Assembly: GCF_004216565.1 (NCBI RefSeq)
Contig: NZ_SGWV01000009.1
Location: 496,001 to 560,000 of the forward strand
Source: Sphaerotilus mobilis
Lineage (GTDB): Bacteria; Pseudomonadota; Gammaproteobacteria; Burkholderiales; Burkholderiaceae_C
Direction: 5' to 3'
DNA length: 64,000 nt
The notes under the pieces are model-generated. The model was not told the origin of the DNA, made no database searches, and was given only the letters and a program-made list of their open reading frames with translations. This document shows, in pieces, positions 1-7,450 of the stretch. Position 1 is the stretch's first letter. Each line of letters starts with the position of its first letter. The position numbers and the translations under genes were made by a program.

Positions 1-321
1 GCGGCCCTGGGCGCCGGAGAAGGCCCAGGCGGTCAGCGCGGGCTGGTCCAGTGTGACCACCAGCGTGCGGGCCGGATCGACCGGCTCGGCGGCGCTGCCG
101 TCCTCGACCTCCAGCAGCCCGGCCGGCGTGATGCGCCATTGCGCCGCCGGTGGCGGTGGCAGGAAGGCGGGCCAGCCGGTCCACTCGACCTCGATCAGCG
201 CGCCGCTGTGGGCCAGCAGGCGCCGCGTTGCTTCGGGCTCGGCGGCGATGACGTGGTTGACCAGCAGCGTGACGCGAGCCTGGGCTTCGCGACCGAGGGG
301 ATCGAGCAGGTTTTGAAACAT
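1..321 (-). CDS. ubiJ: Ubiquinone biosynthesis accessory factor UbiJ, N-terminal part (cut by window edge)
   Basis: Read on the minus strand from the ATG at 319-321, an uninterrupted frame of 107 codons runs off the left edge. The N-terminus (MFQNLLDPLGREAQARVTLL) and the following SCP2-like pattern, with a Glu-Trp-Thr segment and an Ile-Thr-Pro-Ala-Gly-Leu strand, match UbiJ, the SCP2-domain lipid-binding scaffold of the soluble ubiquinone synthesis complex. In proteobacteria ubiJ usually lies between ubiE and ubiB; those neighbours would be outside the window. The C-terminal half is not visible, so family membership rests on the N-terminal domain alone. Confidence 0.72.
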   Translation of the reverse strand, partial: MFQNLLDPLGREAQARVTLLVNHVIAAEPEATRRLLAHSGALIEVEWTGWPAFLPPPPAAQWRITPAGLLEVEDGSAAEPVDPARTLVVTLDQPALTAWAFSGAQGR

Positions 322-385
322 CCAGGAATTGTAGGAGGCAGTTCACGAAACCTTGATTTGGCGGGTCGGTCGCGAGGCAGGGGGT

Positions 386-418
386 TTGACAGAATGTTTT
401 GTCCGGGATCTGTCGAAT
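386..418 (+). promoter_or_regulatory. Possible sigma-70 promoter for galE
   Basis: A perfect TTGACA hexamer lies at 386-391, about 100 bases before the galE start and divergent from ubiJ. The -10 is poor: TCGAAT at 413-418 gives a 21-base spacer. The -35 match is seen directly; the promoter call is tentative. Confidence 0.3.
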
Positions 419-493
419 CACTCGACCCGGATTCGGTGCGGCCTGGCAGGCGGACGCACCGCGCCGTACCACCTCCTGCCCTGAGAGTCCGCC

Positions 494-1543
494 ATGACCA
501 CCGTCCTCCTGACCGGCGCCACCGGCTACATCGGCTCGCACACCTGGCTCGCGCTCAAGCACGCCGGCTATGACGTGGTCGGCGTCGACAACTTTGCCAA
601 CAGCTCGCCGCAGGTGCTCGACCGCCTGGCCACGCTGCTGGGCGAGGCGCCGGTGTTCGAGGAGGCCGACGTCAACGACGCCGCTGCGATGACGCGTGTG
701 GTCTCGGCCCATGGCGCCCAGGCCGTCGTGCATTTCGCCGCCCACAAGGCGGTGGGCGAGTCGGCCGAGAAGCCGCTCGAGTACTTCCGCAACAACCTCG
801 GCGGCCTCGTTAACGTGGCCCAGGCGATGGCCGACCAGGATGTCTTCGCGCTCGTCTTCAGCTCGTCGGCGACGGTCTACGGTCAGCCCGAGACCCTGCC
901 GATCGCGGAGTCCGCCGCGCTGTCGGCCACCAACCCCTACGGCCTGACCAAGTTGATGGGCGAGCAGTTGCTGCGCGAACTTGAACGCTGCGACCCGCGC
1001 TGGAAGATCGGCTACCTGCGCTACTTCAACCCGGTCGGCGCCCATCCGAGCGGCCTGATCGGCGAGGACCCGCGTGGCATCCCCAACAACCTGATGCCCT
1101 ACGTGGCGCAAGTGGCGGTTGGCAAGCGGCCTTTCCTGCAGGTCTACGGCAACGACTACGACACGCCCGACGGCACCGGGGTGCGTGACTACATCCACGT
1201 GCTCGACCTGGCCGCCGGCCATGTCGCGGCGGTGCGCCACCTGCTCGAACGCAAGCAGTCGCTGACGGTCAACCTCGGCACCGGCCAAGGCTACAGCGTG
1301 CTCGACGTGATCCGCGCCTTCGAGCGTGCCAGCGGTCGTGCCGTGCCGTTCAAGACCGTTGCGCGCCGCCCTGGCGACGTGGCGGCCTGTTATGCCGACG
1401 CGACGCTGGCGCGCGAGCTGCTGGGCTGGCAGGCCGAGCGCGGCATCGACGCGATGTGCGAGGACGCCTGGCGCTGGCAGTCGCGCAACCCGCAGGGCTA
1501 TGCACCGGCGCTGGGTGCGGCCGACACCTCGATCGCGGCCTGA
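494..1543 (+). CDS. galE: UDP-glucose 4-epimerase GalE
   Basis: Interconverts UDP-glucose and UDP-galactose in the cytoplasm, supplying galactose units for LPS and exopolysaccharide. The 349-residue protein has the length of classical GalE. The NAD-binding glycine motif GATGYIG is at residues 8-14, a Ser-rich segment follows around residue 122, and the extended-SDR catalytic pair is Tyr149-x3-Lys153 (YGLTK). The motif [12 protein letters not shown] and the later [10 protein letters not shown] segment are typical of bacterial GalE. The ATG at 494 directly precedes the Rossmann strand. It stands alone, followed by a hairpin and then proA. Confidence 0.95.
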   Translation: MTTVLLTGATGYIGSHTWLALKHAGYDVVGVDNFANSSPQVLDRLATLLGEAPVFEEADVNDAAAMTRVVSAHGAQAVVHFAAHKAVGESAEKPLEYFRNNLGGLVNVAQAMADQDVFALVFSSSATVYGQPETLPIAESAALSATNPYGLTKLMGEQLLRELERCDPRWKIGYLRYFNPVGAHPSGLIGEDPRGIPNNLMPYVAQVAVGKRPFLQVYGNDYDTPDGTGVRDYIHVLDLAAGHVAAVRHLLERKQSLTVNLGTGQGYSVLDVIRAFERASGRAVPFKTVARRPGDVAACYADATLARELLGWQAERGIDAMCEDAWRWQSRNPQGYAPALGAADTSIAA

Positions 1544-1570
1544 TCGAGGGGGGCCGGAACCGGCCCTCGA
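1544..1570 (+). terminator. Hairpin after galE
   Basis: Arms TCGAGGG and CCCTCGA plus an inner CCGG/CCGG pairing flank an AA loop; the 5' arm has a three-base G bulge. It starts directly after the galE stop codon. There is no T-run, so intrinsic termination is only probable. Confidence 0.45.
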
Positions 1571-1608
1571 AGGTCCTCGCAGCGGGAGGCTCTGCGACAA
1601 TCTGGGCC

Positions 1609-2889
1609 ATGGACGTGCACGATCTTTCCGCCTACATGGCCCATGTCGGCGCTGCCGCTCGCAGCGCCTCGACCCGCATGGCCGCCGCCTCGACGGCGGC
1701 CAAGAACGAGGCCCTCGTGGCGCTCGCCCGCCTGCTGCGCGACAACGGCCCGGCGCTCGCCGAGGCCAATGCGCGTGACCTGACCGCTGCGGCGGCGGGC
1801 GGACTCGACGGCCCGATGCTCGACCGCCTCAAGCTGGGCGACAAAGTCATCGCCACCGTCGCGGAAGGCTGCGAGCAGATCGCCGCGATGCCCGATCCGA
1901 TCGGCGAGATCCTCAACCTGCGGCGCCGCCCGAGCGGCATCGCCGTGGGCCAGATGCGGGTCCCGCTGGGCGTCTTCGGCATGATCTACGAGAGCCGCCC
2001 GAACGTGACCATCGAGGCCGCCTCGCTGGCCATCAAGAGCGGCAACGCGGCCATCCTGCGTGGCGGCTCCGAGGCGCTGCATTCCAACGTCGCGCTGTGG
2101 AAGCTGGTCCAGGCGGCCTTGCTCGAAGCCGGCCTGCCGGCCGAGGCGGTGCAGCTGATCGAGACCACCGACCGTGCGGCGGTCGGCAAGCTGATCACCA
2201 TGCCCGAGTCGGTCGACGTCATCATCCCGCGGGGCGGCAAGGGCCTGATCGAGCGCATCAGCGCCGAGTCGCGCGTGCCGGTCATCAAGCACCTGGACGG
2301 CAACTGCCACACCTACGTCGATGCCGAGGTCGACCTCGACATGGCGCTGCTCGTGACCGAGAACGCCAAGACTCAGAAGTACAGCCCCTGCAACGCGACC
2401 GAGTCGCTGCTGGTCCATGCAGCCCAGGCGGCGACCTTCCTGCCGCGCATCGCGGCGGTGTTCGCGGCCAAGGGCGTGGAGGTGCGTGGCTGCGCCCGCA
2501 CGCTGGCGGCGATCGCCGGCGTGGCCGGCCTGAAGACGGCGGTGGCGACCGAGCAGGACTGGGCCGAGGAATACCTCGCCCCCGTCATCAGCGCCAAGGT
2601 GGTCGACACGCTCGACGAGGCCATCGCCCACATCAACCGCCACGGCTCGCACCACACCGACGCGATCCTGACCACCCACCACCCGAACGCGATGCGCTTC
2701 TTGCGCGAGGTCGACTCGGCCAGCGTGATGGTCAACGCCAGCACCCGCTTTGCCGACGGCTTCGAATACGGCCTGGGCGCCGAGATCGGCATCAGCACCG
2801 ACAAGTTCCACGCCCGTGGCCCGGTCGGGCTGGATGGTCTGACCTCGCTGAAGTACGTCGTGCTGGGTCAGGGCGAGATCCGCACCTGA
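1609..2889 (+). CDS. proA: Gamma-glutamyl phosphate reductase ProA
   Basis: Reduces gamma-glutamyl phosphate to glutamate-5-semialdehyde with NADPH, the second step of proline synthesis. The frame is open further upstream, but the ATG at 1609 gives a 426-residue protein, the normal ProA length, beginning [14 protein letters not shown]; the upstream extension overlaps the galE end and looks noncoding. The aldehyde-dehydrogenase-type catalytic cysteine is Cys261 in the [13 protein letters not shown] segment. The nucleotide-binding stretch [20 protein letters not shown] and the C-terminal [17 protein letters not shown] segment are diagnostic. The stop is 13 bases before queC. The upstream partner proB is not in the window. 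Confidence 0.95.
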   Translation: MDVHDLSAYMAHVGAAARSASTRMAAASTAAKNEALVALARLLRDNGPALAEANARDLTAAAAGGLDGPMLDRLKLGDKVIATVAEGCEQIAAMPDPIGEILNLRRRPSGIAVGQMRVPLGVFGMIYESRPNVTIEAASLAIKSGNAAILRGGSEALHSNVALWKLVQAALLEAGLPAEAVQLIETTDRAAVGKLITMPESVDVIIPRGGKGLIERISAESRVPVIKHLDGNCHTYVDAEVDLDMALLVTENAKTQKYSPCNATESLLVHAAQAATFLPRIAAVFAAKGVEVRGCARTLAAIAGVAGLKTAVATEQDWAEEYLAPVISAKVVDTLDEAIAHINRHGSHHTDAILTTHHPNAMRFLREVDSASVMVNASTRFADGFEYGLGAEIGISTDKFHARGPVGLDGLTSLKYVVLGQGEIRT

Positions 2890-2902
2890 AGCCGGCGACC
2901 GC

Positions 2903-3610
2903 ATGAGCCGCGACCCGCGCACCGCCCTGGTCCTGTTCTCAGGCGGGCAGGACTCCACCACCTGCCTGGCCTGGGCGCTGGACCGCTACGCCCGCGTCGA
3001 GACCGTCGCCTACGACTACGGCCAGCGCCATCGCATCGAGCTGGACTGCCGACTGACCGTGCGCGCCGAGATCCGCCGCCGCTTCCCGGACTGGGCCGAT
3101 CGGCTGGGCGACGACCACCTGCTCGACCTGTCGGTGCTGGGCCAGGTCGGCGACAGCGCCCTGACCGTCGAGCGCGAGATCGCGCTGCAGGCCGACGGCC
3201 TGCCCAACACCTTTGTGCCCGGCCGCAACCTGCTCTTCCTGACGCTGGCCGGCGCGCTGGCCTACCGGCGTGGCGCCAGCGTGCTGGTTGGCGGCATGTG
3301 CGAGACCGACTACTCCGGCTACCCCGACTGCCGCGACAACACGCTCAAGGCGCTGCAGGTGGCGCTGTCGCTGGGCCTGGCCACGCCGATGACGCTCGAG
3401 ACGCCGCTGATGTTCCTGACCAAGGCGCAGACCTGGACGCTGGCCGAGGACCTCGGCGGCACCGCGCTGGTCGAGCTGCTGGTCGAGCACAGCCACACCT
3501 GCTACCTCGGCGAACGCGGCCAGCGCCACCCCTGGGGCTATGGCTGCGGCCACTGCCCCGCCTGCGCGCTGCGTGCGGCCGGTCATGCGGCCTGGCTGAG
3601 CGGGCGCTGA
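2903..3610 (+). CDS. queC: 7-cyano-7-deazaguanine synthase QueC
   Basis: Converts 7-carboxy-7-deazaguanine to preQ0 using ATP and ammonia, in the queuosine tRNA-modification pathway. The protein has 235 residues. The ATP-pyrophosphatase P-loop SGGQDS is at residues 13-18. Four zinc-binding cysteines are visible near the C-terminus: Cys200, Cys215, Cys218 and Cys221 (pattern C-x14-CGHCPAC). The segment [12 protein letters not shown] is typical of the family. It begins 13 bases after proA and may be co-transcribed with it. No preQ1 riboswitch is visible in that short gap. Confidence 0.95.
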   Translation: MSRDPRTALVLFSGGQDSTTCLAWALDRYARVETVAYDYGQRHRIELDCRLTVRAEIRRRFPDWADRLGDDHLLDLSVLGQVGDSALTVEREIALQADGLPNTFVPGRNLLFLTLAGALAYRRGASVLVGGMCETDYSGYPDCRDNTLKALQVALSLGLATPMTLETPLMFLTKAQTWTLAEDLGGTALVELLVEHSHTCYLGERGQRHPWGYGCGHCPACALRAAGHAAWLSGR

Positions 3611-3677
3611 GCCCCGCGCCGGTCGACCGTCATCCCCCGCTTCCCTCCCTTCCGCCGCCTCCGCCACGATCGCCTCG

Positions 3678-4238
3678 ATGTCGAGCACGCTCACCTGGGT
3701 CCTGCTGCTGGCCGTGCTCGGTTTCTGGATGCTCGGCGCGCACAACCGACTGGTGCGCCTGCGCCATGACCTGCGCCAGGCCTACGCGCCACTGTCGAGC
3801 GCGCTGCGTCAACGCCATGCGGTGGCGCTGACGCTGGCCGAGACCTCGCGCGCCCGCATGGGCGACAGCCCACGCGCCGAGCTGGTCGACGGCACCATCG
3901 GCGCGGCCCGCCGGGCCGGTCACGCCTGCGACCAGGTCCAGCTCAAGGCCTTGCGCGGCAACGTGCTGCAGCAAGTCGCCGTGGCCGAGGAGCGGCTGGT
4001 GTCCCTGCTCGAAGAACTGGGCCTGGCCTTGCAGGACCTGACCTCCGGCGACGGCCCCGACCCGGTCGTCAGCGACCTGCTGCGCCAGCGCGACCAGTTG
4101 CAGGAGCAGATCGCCTTCTCGCGGCTGCTCTACAACCGCGCCGCCGACGCCTATAACCAGGCCATCGCGCTGTTTCCGACCACGCTGGTGGCCAACCTGC
4201 TGCGCTTCCACCGGGCGCCCGAGTTCCCGCCGATCTGA
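3678..4238 (+). CDS. LemA family membrane-anchored protein
   Basis: A 186-residue protein with one N-terminal membrane segment (about residues 5-20), long amphipathic helices, and the C-terminal signature RLLYNRAADAYNQAI followed by LFPTTLVANLL, which is characteristic of LemA proteins. Their molecular role is unclear; many are encoded beside an M48-family metalloprotease or a TPM-domain protein. Here no such protease gene follows. Instead, an uncharacterised protein begins 94 bases downstream. The ATG at 3678 lacks a strong Shine-Dalgarno sequence but is placed directly before the membrane segment. Confidence 0.8.
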   Translation: MSSTLTWVLLLAVLGFWMLGAHNRLVRLRHDLRQAYAPLSSALRQRHAVALTLAETSRARMGDSPRAELVDGTIGAARRAGHACDQVQLKALRGNVLQQVAVAEERLVSLLEELGLALQDLTSGDGPDPVVSDLLRQRDQLQEQIAFSRLLYNRAADAYNQAIALFPTTLVANLLRFHRAPEFPPI

Positions 4239-4245
4239 GCCTGCG

Positions 4246-4260
4246 GGCCGCCTGTCGGCC
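4246..4260 (+). terminator. Short GC hairpin after the LemA gene
   Basis: GGCCG and CGGCC arms flank the loop CCTGT eight bases past the LemA stop, followed by TTCGCT. It is weak, with no T-run. Confidence 0.25.
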
Positions 4261-4332
4261 TTCGCTGGACAAGCGGTCGACGCCGACGCAGCATCGCGGC
4301 TCAGAACCGAACCGATCACTGGCCATTGGCTG

Positions 4333-5256
4333 ATGTCCCATGCCATGTCTGTCGTGCCCGCCGAGATGTCCGTGATGCACCTTCCGATCACCGGGGCTGC
4401 ACCGTTGCCGGCGACCGCCCTGGACGCCTGGGCCCGGCTTCGGCTGCGACGCGGTCCCGGCGAGCTGCGGGCGATGCTGCTGGCGCTGGTCCTGACGCCG
4501 GGCAGCGCGCGCGAGCGGCAGTGCTGGCGTGAGGAGACCGACACGCTCGAGGGCGTCTCCTTCCTGATGTCCGACCTCGAAAGCCTGCCTGCCAGCGCCC
4601 GACTGCCGGCCCTTGAGGCTGCGCTGGCCCATGCCGCCGCGCTGCCGCTGGCTGTGCGCCAGGAGCTGGCCCCGGCCTTGCGCCGCGTCATGTGCGCCGA
4701 TGGCCGGGTCCGCCCGATCGACCGCCTGACGCTGTTGCTGGCGCGCCAGCGGCTGGCCGGCGACGCGTCGCCCCAACGCGCCAGCCTGCGCGACGCCGAC
4801 CCCGAGCTCGGCCACCTGCCGCTGGCCCTGCGCATCGCCGTGGCCGACCTGACGGCCTTCCTCGCGCGGGTCGTGCCGCAGGCCGATGCACAGGCGCGCG
4901 TCGGCGCCGCCGGTGCGGGCTGGCACGCCCGCGTTGTCGCGACGCTGTGGGGCCCGGCGCCGCACCCGCCGGCCTGTCAGGTGCCCGACACCGACGGCCT
5001 TGCGCGTGCGCTGTTGACGGTGCGCCAGCTCGATTGGATGCGCCGCCCGCTGATCGTGCGGCTCTGGCTCGACGCCTTGCGCGCCTTGTCCGAACAGCCC
5101 GGCGCGCCGGTCGCCAGCGGTGGTCTGGCCCGCCTGGGCGGCCTGGACCTGGGCGGTGCCGAAGCCTTGCGGGTCTGCTGCGGCCTGCTCGACTCGCCCC
5201 TGCCGCCCGAGCTGGCCAGGCTCTTCATCGAATTGCCGGGCCCCGCGCCGGGCTGA
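4333..5256 (+). CDS. Uncharacterised protein with a TerB-like helical segment
   Basis: A 307-residue Ala/Leu/Arg-rich protein with no signal peptide and no recognised catalytic motif. Residues about 85-140 follow a pattern in which an LPxxxxLALP-type helix leads to LRRVMCADGRVRPIDRL and LLLARQRL. This resembles the TerB-like helical tail that I recall at the C-terminus of some Burkholderiales M48 metalloproteases encoded beside lemA. The HExxH zinc motif of those proteases is absent here. One explanation is a free-standing or left-over C-terminal domain; this is inference. The last third contains LLTVRQLDWMRRPLIVRLWLD. The first ATG at 4333 is used; other in-frame ATGs follow at residues 5, 12 and 15, so the true start is uncertain. 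Confidence 0.6.
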   Translation: MSHAMSVVPAEMSVMHLPITGAAPLPATALDAWARLRLRRGPGELRAMLLALVLTPGSARERQCWREETDTLEGVSFLMSDLESLPASARLPALEAALAHAAALPLAVRQELAPALRRVMCADGRVRPIDRLTLLLARQRLAGDASPQRASLRDADPELGHLPLALRIAVADLTAFLARVVPQADAQARVGAAGAGWHARVVATLWGPAPHPPACQVPDTDGLARALLTVRQLDWMRRPLIVRLWLDALRALSEQPGAPVASGGLARLGGLDLGGAEALRVCCGLLDSPLPPELARLFIELPGPAPG

Positions 5257-5302
5257 CCGCACCGGGTCGGCGGGCTCATGTCTGGCCCGTAGACTGCCGC
5301 CC

Positions 5303-6706
5303 GTGACCCGAACCGAACCTGCCCGCCCGCCCCGCACCGGCCTTGCGCCGGGAGCCTCTTCAGGCCCTTCGGCCAGCCTGCCGCTGCAGCGCCTGCTGGG
5401 GCATGCCGCCGACGCCGTCGGCGCCGTGCTGGCCGGCCGCTCGCTGACCGACGCGCTGGCGGCCTGCCCGGCGCCTGCCCGGCCCGGCACCCAGGCACTG
5501 GCCTTCCACGCGCTGCGCCAGCTTGGCGGGGCGCAGCGTGCGCTGGCCCACCTGGCGCCGCGCAAGCCGCCGCCCGAGGTCCAGTCGCTCCTGCTGTGTG
5601 CGCTGGCCCTGCTGTGGCCGCAGGACGACCCCGACGCCGCGTCGCCGGTCTATGCCGACCACACCCTGGTCGACCAGGCGGTGGCCTGCATGCGCCAGCG
5701 CCGTGCCGCCAGCGCCGGCTTTGTCAACGCCGTGTTGCGGCGCTTCCAGCGCGAGCGCGCCGCTCTGGTGCCGGCCTGGCAGGCCGAAGACCCGGTGGTG
5801 CGCTGGCAGCACCCGCGCTGGTGGATCGAGCGCCTGCAGCGCGACTGGCCCGAACACTGGCAGGCCTTGCTGGCGACCGCCAACCGGGCCGCGCCGATGG
5901 CCCTGCGCGTCAACGCCCGACAGACCGACGCGGTCGGCTACCTGGCCGAGCTGGCCGAAGCCGGCATCGACGCCGAAGCGGTCGGCAGCCACGCGCTGGT
6001 CTTGTCCCGGCCGGTGCCGGTGACGGCCCTGCCCGGCTTTGCCACCGGCCGTGTGTCGGTGCAGGACCTGTCGGCCCAGGTCGCCGCGCCGCTGCTGCTG
6101 GGCGACGGCGCCGACCGCCTGCCCGCCGGCGCCCGCGTGCTGGACGCCTGTGCCGCGCCGGGCGGCAAGACCGCCCACCTGCTGGAGCTGGCCGCGCTCG
6201 ACCTGCTGGCGCTGGACGTCGAGCCCGAACGCCTCGCCCGGGTCGACGAGACCTTGCGCCGCTGCGGCCTGGCGGCGCGCCTGCAGGTGGCCGACGCCGC
6301 CCGTGTCGACGCCTGGTGGGACGGCAGGCCCTTCGACGCCATCTTGCTGGACGCGCCTTGCAGCGCCTCGGGCATCGTGCGGCGCCACCCGGACGTGCGC
6401 TGGCTGCGTCGCCCGACCGACATCGACACCCTGGTGCGGACCCAGGCCGGGCTGCTGGACGCGCTCTGGCCGCTGCTCAAGCCGGGCGGCCGTCTCGTCT
6501 ACGCGACATGTTCGGTCTTCCGCGCGGAGGGCGACGCCCAGCTTGCGGCGTTTCTGCAACGGACCGCCGACGCGCGCACACAAGCGGTGCCTGGGCATCG
6601 GCTGGGCATCGCTGAAAATGGGTCGCAGACGGCAGGCGAGGCATCCGCGCAACCCGCGATCCGGGGTGACGGCTTCTTCTACGCCCGCCTCGACAAGCCT
6701 TCCTGA
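5303..6706 (+). CDS. rsmB: 16S rRNA (cytosine-967-C5)-methyltransferase RsmB
   Basis: Methylates C967 of 16S rRNA using SAM. An N-terminal NusB-like helical domain (about residues 25-150) is followed by a Rossmann methyltransferase. The SAM motif DACAAPGGKT spans residues 281-290, and the conserved RNA m5C cysteines are Cys353 (motif IV, DAPCSASG) and Cys403 (motif VI, ATCSV). The frame is open back to 5120, overlapping the previous gene, but the GTG at 5303 gives 467 residues, close to the usual length. It heads the rsmB-DUF4390-ntrY-ntrX block common in Burkholderiales. Confidence 0.93.
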   Translation: MTRTEPARPPRTGLAPGASSGPSASLPLQRLLGHAADAVGAVLAGRSLTDALAACPAPARPGTQALAFHALRQLGGAQRALAHLAPRKPPPEVQSLLLCALALLWPQDDPDAASPVYADHTLVDQAVACMRQRRAASAGFVNAVLRRFQRERAALVPAWQAEDPVVRWQHPRWWIERLQRDWPEHWQALLATANRAAPMALRVNARQTDAVGYLAELAEAGIDAEAVGSHALVLSRPVPVTALPGFATGRVSVQDLSAQVAAPLLLGDGADRLPAGARVLDACAAPGGKTAHLLELAALDLLALDVEPERLARVDETLRRCGLAARLQVADAARVDAWWDGRPFDAILLDAPCSASGIVRRHPDVRWLRRPTDIDTLVRTQAGLLDALWPLLKPGGRLVYATCSVFRAEGDAQLAAFLQRTADARTQAVPGHRLGIAENGSQTAGEASAQPAIRGDGFFYARLDKPS

Positions 6707-6757
6707 CCTGCGGCGTGGACGTCCGGGGTCGCGCCGACGCCAGCCCCCCGACATCCC

Positions 6758-7387
6758 GTGCCCTCCGCCTGCCCGAACGACCCTCGCACCGCTGTCCTGC
6801 CCGCCCGGGCGGTCGGTCGACGTGTGTCCGGTCGCCTGGCGCGGTGGCTGCTGCTGATCGCACTGGCCGGGCTGGGCCTCTGGCATGCCAGTCCCGGCCA
6901 CGCTGCCACGGCCGTCGACCTGCCCCGGCTTGAGGTGCTGCGCACCGAGCAGGGTCTGGCCATCGAGTTCGACGCCCGCTTCGAGTTGCCTGCCGGCGTC
7001 GAAGACGCACTGCAGAGGGGCGTCGCGCTGCACTTCGTCGCCGAGGCCGACCTGGTGCAATCGCGCTGGTACTGGCGCGACAAGCGCCTGGCCCAGGTCC
7101 GGCGCACTTGGCGCCTGGCCTATCAGCCGCTGACCCTGAACTACCGCGTCAGTCTGGGCGGCCTGGCCCAGACCTATGCCACGCTGCGCGAGGCGCTGCG
7201 CGCCGTCCAGCGCCTGAGCGCCTGGCGCATCGGCGATGGCGAGGACGCCCAGGACGCCGACTACCTCGAATTCCGCTACGGGCTGGACCTTGACCAGCTG
7301 CCCCGGCCGCTGCTGATCTCCATCGGCAGCCAGCCGGAATGGAGCCTGCGCATCGAGCGTACGATCCTGCTGCCACCGGCCCGCTGA
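6758..7387 (+). CDS. DUF4390 domain protein, probably exported
   Basis: A 209-residue protein. A hydrophobic segment near residues 28-45 ends in ASPGHAATAVD, which reads as a signal peptide with cleavage after an Ala-x-Ala-type site. The rest is a beta-rich domain with the family hallmarks LHFVAEADLVQSRWYWRDKR and LTLNYRVSLGGLAQTYATLREAL. Its function is unknown. In Burkholderiales it regularly sits between rsmB and the NtrY-like kinase, as here (51-base and 63-base gaps). The listed start is a GTG; an in-frame GTG at 6824 gives a more ordinary signal peptide and is a good alternative. Confidence 0.8.
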   Translation: MPSACPNDPRTAVLPARAVGRRVSGRLARWLLLIALAGLGLWHASPGHAATAVDLPRLEVLRTEQGLAIEFDARFELPAGVEDALQRGVALHFVAEADLVQSRWYWRDKRLAQVRRTWRLAYQPLTLNYRVSLGGLAQTYATLREALRAVQRLSAWRIGDGEDAQDADYLEFRYGLDLDQLPRPLLISIGSQPEWSLRIERTILLPPAR

Positions 7388-7450
7388 GGCCGCCCGGCCC
7401 CGCGATCCGTCGAACCCCCGAGCGCCCGCTCCGTCCTCCCCCGCCCTTCG

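Noticed and set aside
1498-2961. 487-codon open frame antisense to proA
   Set aside because: It covers proA on the other strand, has no recognisable domain and a biased His/Arg/Gly composition, typical of antisense shadows in GC-rich DNA.
3610-4333. M48 metalloprotease beside lemA
   Set aside because: No HExxH motif or room for such a gene exists between or after these genes.
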